This document shows positions 13,679-21,602 of a stretch of DNA of 34,539 nucleotides, piece after piece. Both the position numbers and the translations under genes were made by a program. The notes below the pieces were generated by a model that was not told the origin of the DNA, made no database searches, and saw nothing but the letters and a program-made list of their open reading frames with translations. Within the stretch, counting starts at the first letter, position 1. Each line of letters opens with the position of its first letter. The stretch is from positions 1 to 34,539 of the forward strand of contig NZ_JAAKZV010000066.1 of assembly GCF_011044975.1 (NCBI RefSeq). Reading direction: 5' to 3'. Origin of the DNA: Streptomyces coryli (GTDB lineage Bacteria > Actinomycetota > Actinomycetes > Streptomycetales > Streptomycetaceae).

Positions 13679-15042
13679 CAGGCGTCGGCGCCGGGGGCGT
13701 TCACATGCCCGACGCCGATCAAGCCGCTCGCTCGCCGGCGGCCCTCGGCGGTCCTGGTGAGCTCGGTGGCGATGTCCGTGCCCTCCACCACCGCCGCGGA
13801 CTCGGCAGCCGCCCAGGTGAAGATGCCGCGTGCCATGGTCGACGTCTCCTCCTCGACCCGCCGGCCGTACACCGCGGCGCGCACCCGCGCCACCTCCGCG
13901 TCGGTAGGGGCGGCGAGCGCGGCGGTCTCGGCCAGATGGCACGCGAGCCGCAGCTCGCCCTTTCCGGCCAGCTCCTCCGCCCGGCGCGCCAGCGCCATCG
14001 CGCCGCCAGCCGCAGCCGCCAGCTCGGCGGCGACCGCGGCCTCGGGGGCGGGCTTGAGGTGGGCCGGGTTCTGGTCGTACCAGCCGCCCCACAGGCGCCA
14101 GAGGTTACGGACGATGAACTCCGGCTCGTCGTACGCCGGGTGCAGATACGGGCGGTCGAGCAGCTCCGCCGGGACCCGCACCCGCTGCAGCACCGTGTCC
14201 AGGCGATGCCCCGCGTTCATCAGCTCCCGGGTCTGCTCGCACAGCGTCTCCAGCAGCCGCGCCGTATCGTCCAGCGCGCGGTCAACCCGCTCCGCGCCGA
14301 TGATCGGCACGCCGTGTCCGGGCAGCAGCACCTCCGCGCCGCACCGCTGCATCGCGCGCAGCGCGGCGGCCCACTCGTCGGGATAGCGCTGCACCTTCTG
14401 CGGATTGCCGGCGTTGGGGACGTTCCAGATGAACAGGTCGCCCGTGCACAGCACTTTCAGCTCCGGCACGAACACCCAGGTGTGGTCGTCGGTCTCGCCG
14501 CGGGCGTGCCGCAGCTCGAAGGTGAGGTCGCCGCGGCGCAGCGTCGCCTGGTCGCGGTAGGTGGCGTCGGGGTAGCGGTACTCGGTGGGCCACTCCAGGC
14601 CCGGGACGGTGAACTGGCGCTGGTTGATCGCGCTGTTGTAGCCGGCGGTGGCGCGGTAGCGGTCGAAGCGGGCGGGCATCGCCTCGTGCGCGTGCACGGT
14701 TGGGCGGGTGTCCTCGGCGTCGAAGGGGGCCAGGCCCATGACGTGGTCGACGTGCCCGTGGGTGAGGACCACGTCCCGGACGGGGGCGGGGGAGAAGGCC
14801 CGTACCGCCGTGTGCAGTTGCTCCGCGGTGAAGACGTCGCCGGAGTCGACCAGCACCACGCCGTCGCCGGTGTCGAAGGCGGTGACGTTCGCGAAGCCCG
14901 GGAAGAGGCCCACCCGTTCGGCGACGGGGATCAGCGCGTCGCCCCGGTACGCCCCCGACAGATGCGGCAGCAGCGTGTCCTCGCCGGTCCAGACGCGGTC
15001 GATGTAGGCCAGATAGTCGGGGTGGTTGTTGTGCTCGCTCAT
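13678..15042 (-). CDS. Metallo-beta-lactamase-fold hydrolase with alkylsulfatase dimerisation domain
   Basis: A 454-residue cytoplasmic enzyme (starts MSEHNNHPDYLAYIDRVWTG). The metallo-beta-lactamase motif THGHVDHVMG gives the first zinc ligands, and the HARGETDDHTWVF, CTGDLF and LLPGHG segments give the others. The part RNLWRLWGGWYDQNPAHLKP and the helices behind it match the alkyl-sulfatase dimerisation domain of SdsA1/BDS1-type enzymes. It is shorter than those (about 650 residues): the C-terminal SCP2-like domain and an export signal are missing. Hydrolysis of alkyl sulfates or similar esters is an inference. GGAGGAGCGG precedes the ATG at 15042. Operon with the MFS gene; divergent from a PucR regulator. 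Confidence 0.85.
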   Translation of the reverse strand: MSEHNNHPDYLAYIDRVWTGEDTLLPHLSGAYRGDALIPVAERVGLFPGFANVTAFDTGDGVVLVDSGDVFTAEQLHTAVRAFSPAPVRDVVLTHGHVDHVMGLAPFDAEDTRPTVHAHEAMPARFDRYRATAGYNSAINQRQFTVPGLEWPTEYRYPDATYRDQATLRRGDLTFELRHARGETDDHTWVFVPELKVLCTGDLFIWNVPNAGNPQKVQRYPDEWAAALRAMQRCGAEVLLPGHGVPIIGAERVDRALDDTARLLETLCEQTRELMNAGHRLDTVLQRVRVPAELLDRPYLHPAYDEPEFIVRNLWRLWGGWYDQNPAHLKPAPEAAVAAELAAAAGGAMALARRAEELAGKGELRLACHLAETAALAAPTDAEVARVRAAVYGRRVEEETSTMARGIFTWAAAESAAVVEGTDIATELTRTAEGRRRASGLIGVGHVNAPGADA

Positions 15043-15110
15043 AGCGGCCGCTCCTCCGTGCTGCAGGCTGATCGCTCCGGTTCCCGAGTCTGGGCCGGTG
15101 CGGGGGCGGG

Positions 15111-15150
15111 CAGTAGCGGCCGTCGTCACATGTGCCGGCGGCCGCTACTG
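15111..15150. promoter_or_regulatory. 40-bp dyad operator candidate between hydrolase and PucR regulator
   Basis: CAGTAGCGGCCG (15111-15122) and CGGCCGCTACTG (15139-15150) are perfect inverted repeats. They share the same centre (15130.5) with an inner palindrome CACATGTG (15127-15134). Counting the flanking CG/CG pairs, 18 of 20 half-site positions are symmetric. The core AGCGGCCGCT recurs at 15043-15052, next to the hydrolase start. TACTGT at 15146-15151 could be the -10 of the regulator gene. Confidence 0.6.
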
Positions 15151-15162
15151 TGACGCGTCACA
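15149..15162. promoter_or_regulatory. Second palindrome in front of the PucR regulator
   Basis: TGTGACGCGTCACA is a perfect 14-bp palindrome that begins in the last two bases of the 40-bp dyad. It lies just behind the -10-like TACTGT and before GGAGGAGG. A protein bound here would sit at the expected transcription start of the regulator gene. Confidence 0.5.
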
Positions 15163-15180
15163 CCGGAGGAGGCCATCCGC

Positions 15181-16365
15181 ATGTCCCAGCCGCCGATATC
15201 CGCGGCCGCGCGCCGGCTCGCCGCCCGCCTGGAGCCGCGGGTCAACGAACTCGCCCGGCGCATGACCCAGGACACCTTCACCGAGCTGCCGGGATACGGG
15301 GCGCTGCCCGCCGACATGCGGGACGTGGAGTTCGCCGCGACCGCCCGGCACGGCATGCGGCGGTTCCTGCGCGGCGTACGGGACGGGCGGCTGGACGACA
15401 CGGCAGGGGTGCTGTTCCTGGAGCGCGCCGCGCAGCGCGCCGAGGAGGGGCTGCCGCTGCACCTGCTCGTACGCAGCCACGCGCTCGGCTCGTACGCGCT
15501 CTGGCAGGCACTGCGCGAAACCGCCCGCCCCGGCGAGGAGGCGGCCCTGGTCGAACTCGCCGATCTGCTCCTGGACATCGCCCCCGCCGTGCTCGGCTCG
15601 ATCGTGCAGACCTACCTCGACGAGCACCACGCCGTGCACGCCGAGCAGCACGCGCTGCGCCAGGCCGTGGCCGGGAACCTCCTCGACGGCCTGCTGCCCG
15701 CGTCCCGGCCGATGCTCGGCCGGCTCGGCCTGGACGGCCCTGCCTGGGTGCTGGCCCTCGGCGCACCGCCGGGCGGCTCGGGCTACGTCGGCACGGTGGC
15801 GGCGCGGCGGCTGCGGCGCCGGATCCAGACGGCGCTCGACGGGGTGTTCGCCGCGGACACCGCGGTCTTCGTCGACGCGAGCGGCGGCCGCGCGCTGGTG
15901 CCGGGCGCGGACGCGCCGCCTGACGACCTCGCCGAGCGGCTCGCGCAGGTCTGCGGCGCCGGGATACGGGTCGCCGCGATGCCCGCGCCCGGCCCCGAGG
16001 AGGTGGCGGAAGCCGCCCGTACCGCCGCCGAAGTGCTGCGCATCGCCGCCGCCTGCGGCCGCCCGCCCGGGCTGCACCTGCTCGATGACGTGCTGCTCGA
16101 ATACCATCTGTCCCGCCCGGGCGAGAGCGGCCGCCGCATCGCCGCCCTCCTCGAACCGCTCGCTGACCAGCCGCAGTTGCGCGACACCCTGCGCACCCAT
16201 CTCGCGCACGGCCGGCAGCGCCGCGCCACGGCTGCCGCCCTCAAAATCCACCCGAACACCGTCGACAACCGCCTCGCCCGCACCGCCGAACTCACCGGCC
16301 TCGACCTCACCACCGTGCAGGGCACCGCCCTGGCGCTCGCCGCGCTGCTGCTCGCGGACACCTGA
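15181..16365 (+). CDS. PucR/CdaR-family transcriptional regulator
   Basis: This 394-residue protein has the layout of actinobacterial PucR-type regulators. The N-terminal helical sensing domain covers about residues 1-160, with RMTQDTFTELPGYGALPADM. A middle GGDEF-like degenerate domain follows. The C-terminal helix-turn-helix (about 345-394) reads LRTHLAHGRQRRATAAALKI, then HPNTVDNRLARTAELTGLDL. The HTH motif PNTVDNRL fits the PucR_HTH family, which usually responds to a small catabolic substrate. It is divergent from the hydrolase-MFS operon across two palindromes, so it most likely controls that operon. Start ATG 15181 follows GGAGGAGG. Confidence 0.85.
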   Translation: MSQPPISAAARRLAARLEPRVNELARRMTQDTFTELPGYGALPADMRDVEFAATARHGMRRFLRGVRDGRLDDTAGVLFLERAAQRAEEGLPLHLLVRSHALGSYALWQALRETARPGEEAALVELADLLLDIAPAVLGSIVQTYLDEHHAVHAEQHALRQAVAGNLLDGLLPASRPMLGRLGLDGPAWVLALGAPPGGSGYVGTVAARRLRRRIQTALDGVFAADTAVFVDASGGRALVPGADAPPDDLAERLAQVCGAGIRVAAMPAPGPEEVAEAARTAAEVLRIAAACGRPPGLHLLDDVLLEYHLSRPGESGRRIAALLEPLADQPQLRDTLRTHLAHGRQRRATAAALKIHPNTVDNRLARTAELTGLDLTTVQGTALALAALLLADT

Positions 16366-16391
16366 CCAGCGGGCACGTTGTCTTCTACGGT
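16362..16391 (+). promoter_or_regulatory. Candidate promoter of the aldo/keto reductase gene
   Basis: CTGACC (16362-16367), an 18-nt spacer and TACGGT (16386-16391, fits TANNNT). The ribosome binding site AGGAGG (16421-16426) and the ATG at 16432 follow. The -35 overlaps the pucR-type stop codon. Confidence 0.4.
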
Positions 16392-16431
16392 GGAGTTGTC
16401 GCCCTCGCAACCGACAGCTCAGGAGGCCACG

Positions 16432-17406
16432 ATGGGGTTCGACCGGCTCGCCGCCGTGACGACGCCGACCGCGCACATCGGCTTGGGCCTCGCCGCGGTC
16501 GGGAGGCCGGGGTACATCAACCTCGGCCGCGACGCCGACCTCCCCGCAGAGCGCACGGTCGACGCGCTGCGGGAGCGCACGCACGAGCTGCTCGACGCGG
16601 CCTACGCGCAGGGCATCCGCTACTTCGACGCGGCCCGGTCCTACGGGCGCGCCGAGGAGTTCCTCGCCGACTGGCTGCAGCAGCACCCCGACGCGGCGCG
16701 GGACGCCGTCGTCGGCAGCAAGTGGGGCTATACGTACACCGCCGACTGGAGCACGAACGCCGAGGTCCACGAGGTGAAGGACCACGGCGCCGACGTCTTC
16801 GACCGGCAGCTGGGCGAGTCCCGCAAGCTGCTCGGCGAGCGCCTGGACCTCTACCAGATCCACTCCCTCACGCCCGACAGCCCGGCGCTCACCGACAGCG
16901 CCCTGCACGACCGGCTGCGCCGCCTCGTCGACGACGGCGTCACGGTCGGCTTCTCGACCTCGGGACCCGAGCAGGGCGCCGCCATCCGCGCGGCGCTGAA
17001 CATCACGGCGAACGGCGGCACGCTGTTCCGTACCGTCCAGGCCACCTACAACCTCCTGGAGCCGTCCGCCGACGCCGCGCTCGCCGAGGCGCACGACGCC
17101 GGGCTCACCGTGATCGTGAAGGAGGGCCTGGCGAACGGCCGGCTGGCGCCGCCAGCCGCGCCCCGGGTCGTCAAGGAGATCGCCGAGGAGACCGGCGCTT
17201 CCCCCGACGCGGTCGCCCTGGCCGCGGTCCTCGCCCGGCCGTGGGCCGGCGTCGTGCTCTCCGGCGCGGCGACCGCGGCCCAGCTGCACGACAACCTCGC
17301 GGCGGCGGCGGTCGACCTCGTCGAGCAGGATTACGAGCGGCTGGCCGATGTGGCCGAACACCCCGGCCAGTACTGGGAGTACCGGGCCGGGCTGCCCTGG
17401 CAGTGA
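16432..17406 (+). CDS. Aldo/keto reductase
   Basis: A 324-residue (beta/alpha)8 NADPH-dependent oxidoreductase for small carbonyl compounds. The catalytic tetrad is visible: D66 and Y71 in YFDAARSYGRAEEFL, K97 in GSKWGY and H144 in YQIHSL. The late FSTSGP and VLSGAATAAQL segments are the usual nucleotide-binding strands. It resembles the D-threo-aldose dehydrogenase branch, where substrates are sugars or simple aldehydes. The start at 16432 is chosen because AGGAGG stands 5 nt upstream; the TTG at 16378 is rejected. It follows the PucR gene and may process the aldehyde or alcohol released by the divergent hydrolase; that link is inference. Confidence 0.9.
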   Translation: MGFDRLAAVTTPTAHIGLGLAAVGRPGYINLGRDADLPAERTVDALRERTHELLDAAYAQGIRYFDAARSYGRAEEFLADWLQQHPDAARDAVVGSKWGYTYTADWSTNAEVHEVKDHGADVFDRQLGESRKLLGERLDLYQIHSLTPDSPALTDSALHDRLRRLVDDGVTVGFSTSGPEQGAAIRAALNITANGGTLFRTVQATYNLLEPSADAALAEAHDAGLTVIVKEGLANGRLAPPAAPRVVKEIAEETGASPDAVALAAVLARPWAGVVLSGAATAAQLHDNLAAAAVDLVEQDYERLADVAEHPGQYWEYRAGLPWQ

Positions 17407-17453
17407 GCAGCCGGGGGGCGCTTTAAGCCGGTTTTCGCCCTCAGGTGGTGACA

Positions 17454-17476
17454 TTCCCTGGACAACGTCCAAGGGA
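17454..17476 (+). promoter_or_regulatory. Hairpin covering the ribosome binding site of the envelope operon
   Basis: TTCCCTGGAC (17454-17463), loop AAC and GTCCAAGGGA (17467-17476) pair with a single bulged base. The right arm holds most of the Shine-Dalgarno AAGGGAG (17471-17477) of the first gene. The structure could hide the ribosome binding site until it is melted. Confidence 0.45.
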
Positions 17477-17484
17477 GTCACACC

Positions 17485-17715
17485 ATGACACGTCGTACGC
17501 GCCGGCTCTCCGTCGCCGGCATATCCGTGCTCGCCGCCGCCGGGCTCGCCACCGGCGCCTCCGGGGCCCTGGCCGGCGACGCCGGGGATGACAAACCCGC
17601 CGTGCACTACGTCGTCAACGAAGAAGGCGGCAGCGGTTCCGCCGCCGACGGCAAGGACTGCCCCGGCGACAAGCAGGGCGGCCGGGGCTCCTCCGACGCG
17701 GCTTCCGAGCTGTGA
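17485..17715 (+). CDS. Small secreted acidic protein, first gene of MoxR operon
   Basis: This 76-residue protein has a clear Sec-type signal peptide: positively charged MTRRTRRLSV, a hydrophobic stretch AGISVLAAAGLATG and small residues before the cut near ALAGD. The mature part, about 47 residues, is charged and Gly/Ser-rich with a single cysteine and no known domain. The twin arginines lack the rest of a Tat motif. It has a good ribosome binding site (AAGGGAG). Its stop overlaps the GTG of the MoxR gene by 4 bp, so the two are translationally coupled. I do not recognise a family; a periplasm-side sensor or substrate of the module is a guess. Confidence 0.7.
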   Translation: MTRRTRRLSVAGISVLAAAGLATGASGALAGDAGDDKPAVHYVVNEEGGSGSAADGKDCPGDKQGGRGSSDAASEL

Positions 17716-18746
17716 GTACCCGGCATCCCGAGGCGGAGCTGCTCGAAGAGGCGCTCTTCGAGGTCAAGCGGGTGATCGTGGGTCAGGACCGGATGGTGGA
17801 GCGGATGTTCACCGCGGTCCTGGCCCGCGGGCACTGCCTCCTCGAAGGCGTCCCCGGCGTCGCGAAGACCCTGGCGGCCTCGACCCTCGCCCGCGTCGCC
17901 GGCGGCACCTTCCACCGGCTGCAGTTCACCCCCGACCTGGTCCCGTCCGACATCACCGGCACCCGCATTTACCGGCCGTCGAAGGAGTCCTTCAGCGTCG
18001 AACCCGGCCCCGTCGTCGCCAACTTCGTGCTCGCCGACGAGATCAACCGGGCCCCCGCCAAGGTGCAGTCCGCACTCCTGGAGGTCATGGCCGAGCGCCA
18101 GGTCTCCATCGGCGGCACCACCATTCCGGTCCCCGAGCCCTTCCTCGTCCTCGCCACCCAGAACCCCATCGAGTCCGAGGGCGTCTATCAGCTCCCCGAG
18201 GCCCAGCGCGACCGCTTCCTCCTCAAGGTCGACGTCGGCGCGCCGACCGAGGACGAGGAACTGGCCATCCTCTACCGCATGTCCACCGATCCGCCGACCC
18301 CCCGCCGGATCCTCACCCCGCTCGAACTCACCACCCTCCAGCGCCACACGGACCTGGTCTTCGTCCACCACGCGGTGGCGCGCTACGCGGTCCGGCTGGT
18401 CATGGCCACCCGCGAGCTCGCCGGCACAGGGGACGGCTCCCTCGCGTACGGCGCCGGCCCCCGCGCCACCCTCGGCCTCGTCGCCGCCGCCCGCGCGCTC
18501 GCGCTGCTCCGCGGCCGCGGCTACGTCCTGCCGGGCGACGTCCACGACCTCGCCCACGAGGTCATCGGCCACCGCCTGGTGCTCTCCTTCGACGCCCTCG
18601 CGGACGGCGTGAGCCCGGCCCGGCTCGTCGACCAGGTGCTGGCCTCCGTACCGCAGCCGCGCATCACGCCGCAGCAGGCCGAGGAAGAGGCCGCGGACCT
18701 GGAGGCCCGGCTGGACAAAGGCGAGAAGGAGGGGAGGGCGGCATGA
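17712..18746 (+). CDS. MoxR-family AAA+ ATPase
   Basis: The 344-residue protein is a MoxR AAA+ ATPase, a chaperone-like class that works with vWA proteins to mature or remodel protein complexes. Walker A is GVPGVAKT (46-53) and Walker B is NFVLADEINRAP, with the acidic pair at 109-110. Sensor 1 lies in LVLATQNPIESEGVYQLPEA and the arginine finger in EAQRDRF. The C-terminal lid domain ends in the charged tail KGEKEGRAA. It starts with GTG overlapping the secreted protein and ends overlapping the DUF58 gene (ATGA). That gene order, MoxR-DUF58-vWA, is a well-known association. Confidence 0.95.
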   Translation: MSTRHPEAELLEEALFEVKRVIVGQDRMVERMFTAVLARGHCLLEGVPGVAKTLAASTLARVAGGTFHRLQFTPDLVPSDITGTRIYRPSKESFSVEPGPVVANFVLADEINRAPAKVQSALLEVMAERQVSIGGTTIPVPEPFLVLATQNPIESEGVYQLPEAQRDRFLLKVDVGAPTEDEELAILYRMSTDPPTPRRILTPLELTTLQRHTDLVFVHHAVARYAVRLVMATRELAGTGDGSLAYGAGPRATLGLVAAARALALLRGRGYVLPGDVHDLAHEVIGHRLVLSFDALADGVSPARLVDQVLASVPQPRITPQQAEEEAADLEARLDKGEKEGRAA

Positions 18747-19681
18747 GCGGACGCTGGTCGTACGGGCCCGAGGGGCCCACGCTCGGCGAGCTCACCCCCG
18801 AGCAGGCGCTGCGCCACCTGGAGCTGATCTTCAGACGCCGCCCGGACGGCATGCTCCAGGGCGAACTCCCGGGCCTCACCCCGGGCCCCGGCACCGAACC
18901 GGACGAGACCCGCGCCTATGTCCCCGGCGCCGACGACGTCCGCCGCATGGACTGGAGCGCCACCGCCCGCACCGGTGAGCCGCACGTCCGGCTCACCCTC
19001 GCCGACCGTGAGCTGACCACGTGGATCGTCCTCGACGCCACCGCCAGCATGGACTTCGGCACCGCCCGGATGGAGAAGCGCGACCTGGCCGTCGGCGCCG
19101 CCGCGGCCGTCGCCTTCCTCACCGAGCGGGCCGGCAACCGGCTCGGCGCCCAGCTCGTCCGCCAGGACGGCGTCCAGCGGATCCCGCCGCTGCCGGGCCA
19201 GGCCCACCTGCTGCGGGTGCTGCAGACCGCTCTCCAGCGCCCGCGCGGCGCGCCCGGGCCGATGCCGTGCACCCTCGCCCAGGCGCTCACCGCGCTGCGG
19301 CGGGCGGAGCGGCGGCCCGGGCTCGTCGCCGTCATCTCCGACTATCTGGACGGCGACTGGCAGCAGCCGTTACGGGCCCTCGCCCGCCGCCACCAGGTGC
19401 TCGCCGTCGAGGTCGTGGACCCGCGCGAGCTGGAGCTGCCGGCCGTCGGGCTGCTGACCGTCGTCGACCCGGAGACGGGGCGGCTGCGCGAGGTGCCGAC
19501 GTATGCGCGCGGGCTGCGCGAGCGGTATGCGGACGCGGCGCTGGCGCAGCGCGCGGAGATCAAGACGGCCATCAGGGCCGCGGGCGCGGCGCACTTGCGA
19601 CTGCGTACCGACCGGGACTGGGTGCGCGACATCGTGCACTACGTGGCGGCCCAGCGGCGCCGGGCCGGAGGTGCGGCATGA
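18743..19681 (+). CDS. DUF58 domain protein with vWA-like fold
   Basis: The 312-residue cytoplasmic protein carries the DUF58 motif YVPGADDVRRMDWSATARTG (about residues 65-84), which marks partners of MoxR ATPases. Behind it is a vWA-like part with a MIDAS-type loop LDATASMDFG, a later acidic LVAVISDYLD strand and helices of the Rossmann core. MIDAS-like loops coordinate a divalent metal and bind partner proteins. No transmembrane segment is seen, unlike many DUF58 proteins with two N-terminal helices. It overlaps both neighbours by 4 bp and probably acts in a complex with the MoxR ATPase and the membrane vWA protein. Confidence 0.92.
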   Translation: MSGRWSYGPEGPTLGELTPEQALRHLELIFRRRPDGMLQGELPGLTPGPGTEPDETRAYVPGADDVRRMDWSATARTGEPHVRLTLADRELTTWIVLDATASMDFGTARMEKRDLAVGAAAAVAFLTERAGNRLGAQLVRQDGVQRIPPLPGQAHLLRVLQTALQRPRGAPGPMPCTLAQALTALRRAERRPGLVAVISDYLDGDWQQPLRALARRHQVLAVEVVDPRELELPAVGLLTVVDPETGRLREVPTYARGLRERYADAALAQRAEIKTAIRAAGAAHLRLRTDRDWVRDIVHYVAAQRRRAGGAA

Positions 19682-20628
19682 GCCTGAAGTCCCCCGGCTG
19701 GCTGCTGCTGTTGATCCCGCTGGCGGCGCTGATCGTCGCGTACGTGGTGATGCACCGCCGCCGCGGCCGCTACGCCGTCCGCTTCACCAACGTCGACCTG
19801 CTCGACAAGGTCGCCCCGCGCCGCCCGGGCTGGCGCCGGCACGTGCCCGCGGCGGCCTTCTGCGGGATGCTCTGCCTGCTCGTCGTCGGCTTCGCCCGGC
19901 CCACCACCGACCAGCAGGTGCCGCGCGAACGGGCCACCATCATGGTCGCGTTGGACGTCTCCGCCTCCATGGAGGCGACGGATGTCCGGCCCAGCCGCTT
20001 CGAGGCGGCCAAGGAGGCCGCGCTCACCTTCATCGACCGGCTGCCCGAGCGCTTCAACGTGGGTCTTGTCCCCTTCAGCGGCTCGGCGAACGTCGCCGTC
20101 CCGCCGGTCACCGACCGCGAGGCGCTGCGCCGCGCGATCGAGCAGCTCGACACGGGCAGCGGCACCGCCATCGGCGAAGCCGTCGTGAGCTCGGCGGAAG
20201 CCATCGAGCGACTGGACGCCCAGGCCCGCCGCGAGCCGCCACCGGCCCGCGTGGTGCTGCTCTCCGACGGCGAGAACAGCGCGGGCCGCCCCATCGAGGC
20301 CGGCGCCGAACTAGCCCGCGAGGCGCGGGTGCCGGTGTCGACCATCGCGTACGGCACCGAGGACGGCCGGGTCGAGCTGGACAACGGCCAGACGATCACC
20401 GTCCCTGTCGACGGCCCGGCGCTGGAGGACCTGGCCGAGACCACCGGCGGCAGCTTCTACGAGGCCGCCTCCGGCGAGGAGCTGGAGCAGGTCTACGAGG
20501 ACATCGGCAGCTCGGTCGGCCACCGCACGGTGCAGCGCGAGGTCTGGCCGTGGTTCGTCGCCGGCGGCCTGCTCGCCGCACTGGCGGCGGCGGCGATGTC
20601 GCTGGCGTGGTTCGGCAGGATCCCGTGA
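19678..20628 (+). CDS. Membrane-anchored von Willebrand factor A protein
   Basis: A 316-residue protein of the BatA type. Hydrophobic segments at about 7-25, 57-73 and 290-310 flank a vWA domain. Its MIDAS site is complete: D93, S95 and S97 in MVALDVSASMEA, a threonine in GSGTAIGEAV, and the aspartate in VVLLSDGEN. In the family topology the vWA domain faces the side between the second and the last helix; the MoxR ATPase is its usual cytoplasmic helper. Only one BatA-like gene is present where many operons have two plus TPR proteins. It starts in the DUF58 stop (ATGA) and ends 14 nt before the protease gene. Confidence 0.93.
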   Translation: MSLKSPGWLLLLIPLAALIVAYVVMHRRRGRYAVRFTNVDLLDKVAPRRPGWRRHVPAAAFCGMLCLLVVGFARPTTDQQVPRERATIMVALDVSASMEATDVRPSRFEAAKEAALTFIDRLPERFNVGLVPFSGSANVAVPPVTDREALRRAIEQLDTGSGTAIGEAVVSSAEAIERLDAQARREPPPARVVLLSDGENSAGRPIEAGAELAREARVPVSTIAYGTEDGRVELDNGQTITVPVDGPALEDLAETTGGSFYEAASGEELEQVYEDIGSSVGHRTVQREVWPWFVAGGLLAALAAAAMSLAWFGRIP

Positions 20629-20642
20629 GGAGGACGGAACCC

Positions 20643-21593
20643 ATGACCGCGAACGGAACCCGCCCGGGGGATTCGGCGCCCGCACGGCCGGACCGGGGCG
20701 TCGGCCTCGGGGAGCCGCGGGGCCCGGCCTTCCTGACGGTCGCGGGCCCGCCGGTGCCGCCGGTGGCGCGGCCTTCGGACCCGCCGTCGGCCTCGCCCAA
20801 CGGACAGCGCCCAGCCCCGTACGGAGCACCGCCGGCCCCGCCCCGTACCACCACGACCGGCCCGCGCACCGCGCTGATCACCGCCGTCGCGCTCGCCGTG
20901 CTCGGCGGCGCGGGCGCCGGCTACGCGGCCGGCGCGCTGGCCGACGACGACTCCGGTACGGACCCGGTGCCGCCCGCCGCCGCGGCCCCGCAGCGCGAGG
21001 GCCTCGGCGCCGTCGCCGCCCGGGTGCTGCCCAGCGTCGTGTCCGTGGAGGCCGGCTCCGGGCAGGGCACCGGCTTCGTCTTCGACCGGCGGGGGCGGGT
21101 GCTCACCAACGCCCATGTGGTCGGCGAATCCGATCGCGTGGAGCTCGTCACCGACGGCGGCCGCCGCATCGAGGCCGAGGTCCTCGGCCGCGACCGCGGC
21201 CGGGACGTAGCCGTCCTCGAACCGGACGACGACGCCGGCCTGCGCCCGCTGACCCCGGCCCGCTCCGGGCGGCCCGCCGTCGGCGACAGCGTGATCGCCG
21301 TCGGCTCGCCGCTCGGCCTCACCGGCACCGTGACCGCGGGCATCGTCTCCGCGCCCGACCGGCAGGTGTCGCTCTCCAGCGGCGGCCGCAGGTCCGCGAT
21401 CCAGACCGACGCCTCCATCAACCCCGGCAACTCCGGCGGCCCGCTGGTCGACGCCCGCGGCCGGGTGATCGGCATCAACACCGCCATCGCCTCCCTCGCG
21501 CGCGGCGGCCAAGGGGGCTCCATCGGCATCGGTTTCGCGATTCCGATGGCGGAGGCGCTGGACTCGGCCGAATCGATCATCGAGGGGAATTAG
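20643..21593 (+). CDS. Membrane-anchored S1C (trypsin-like, DegP-type) serine protease
   Basis: A 316-residue protease with a Pro/Ala-rich cytoplasmic N-terminus (1-75), one transmembrane helix (about 76-99) and an extracellular HtrA-type protease domain. The triad is H158 in LTNAHVVG, D188 in GRDVAVLE and S264 in INPGNSGGPLVD. Unlike DegP, HtrA and most S1C members it has no PDZ domain; it stops right after the last strand. The 14-nt gap to the vWA gene holds GAGGAGG as ribosome binding site. Position inside the MoxR operon suggests it degrades misfolded exported proteins, or cleaves a signal for the sensor kinase two genes on; the latter is a guess. Confidence 0.93.
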   Translation: MTANGTRPGDSAPARPDRGVGLGEPRGPAFLTVAGPPVPPVARPSDPPSASPNGQRPAPYGAPPAPPRTTTTGPRTALITAVALAVLGGAGAGYAAGALADDDSGTDPVPPAAAAPQREGLGAVAARVLPSVVSVEAGSGQGTGFVFDRRGRVLTNAHVVGESDRVELVTDGGRRIEAEVLGRDRGRDVAVLEPDDDAGLRPLTPARSGRPAVGDSVIAVGSPLGLTGTVTAGIVSAPDRQVSLSSGGRRSAIQTDASINPGNSGGPLVDARGRVIGINTAIASLARGGQGGSIGIGFAIPMAEALDSAESIIEGN

Positions 21594-21602
21594 GTTCGGT
21601 TC

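Noticed and set aside
13679-14092. Long start for the MFS transporter
   Set aside because: It lies wholly inside the metallo-hydrolase gene in another frame; the ATG at 13678 overlapping the hydrolase stop is normal for an operon.
15145-17607. Open frame of 820 codons on the minus strand
   Set aside because: It lies antisense to the PucR and aldo/keto reductase genes, whose protein families are clear. Long antisense frames are common in DNA with this GC bias, and the translation has no domain.
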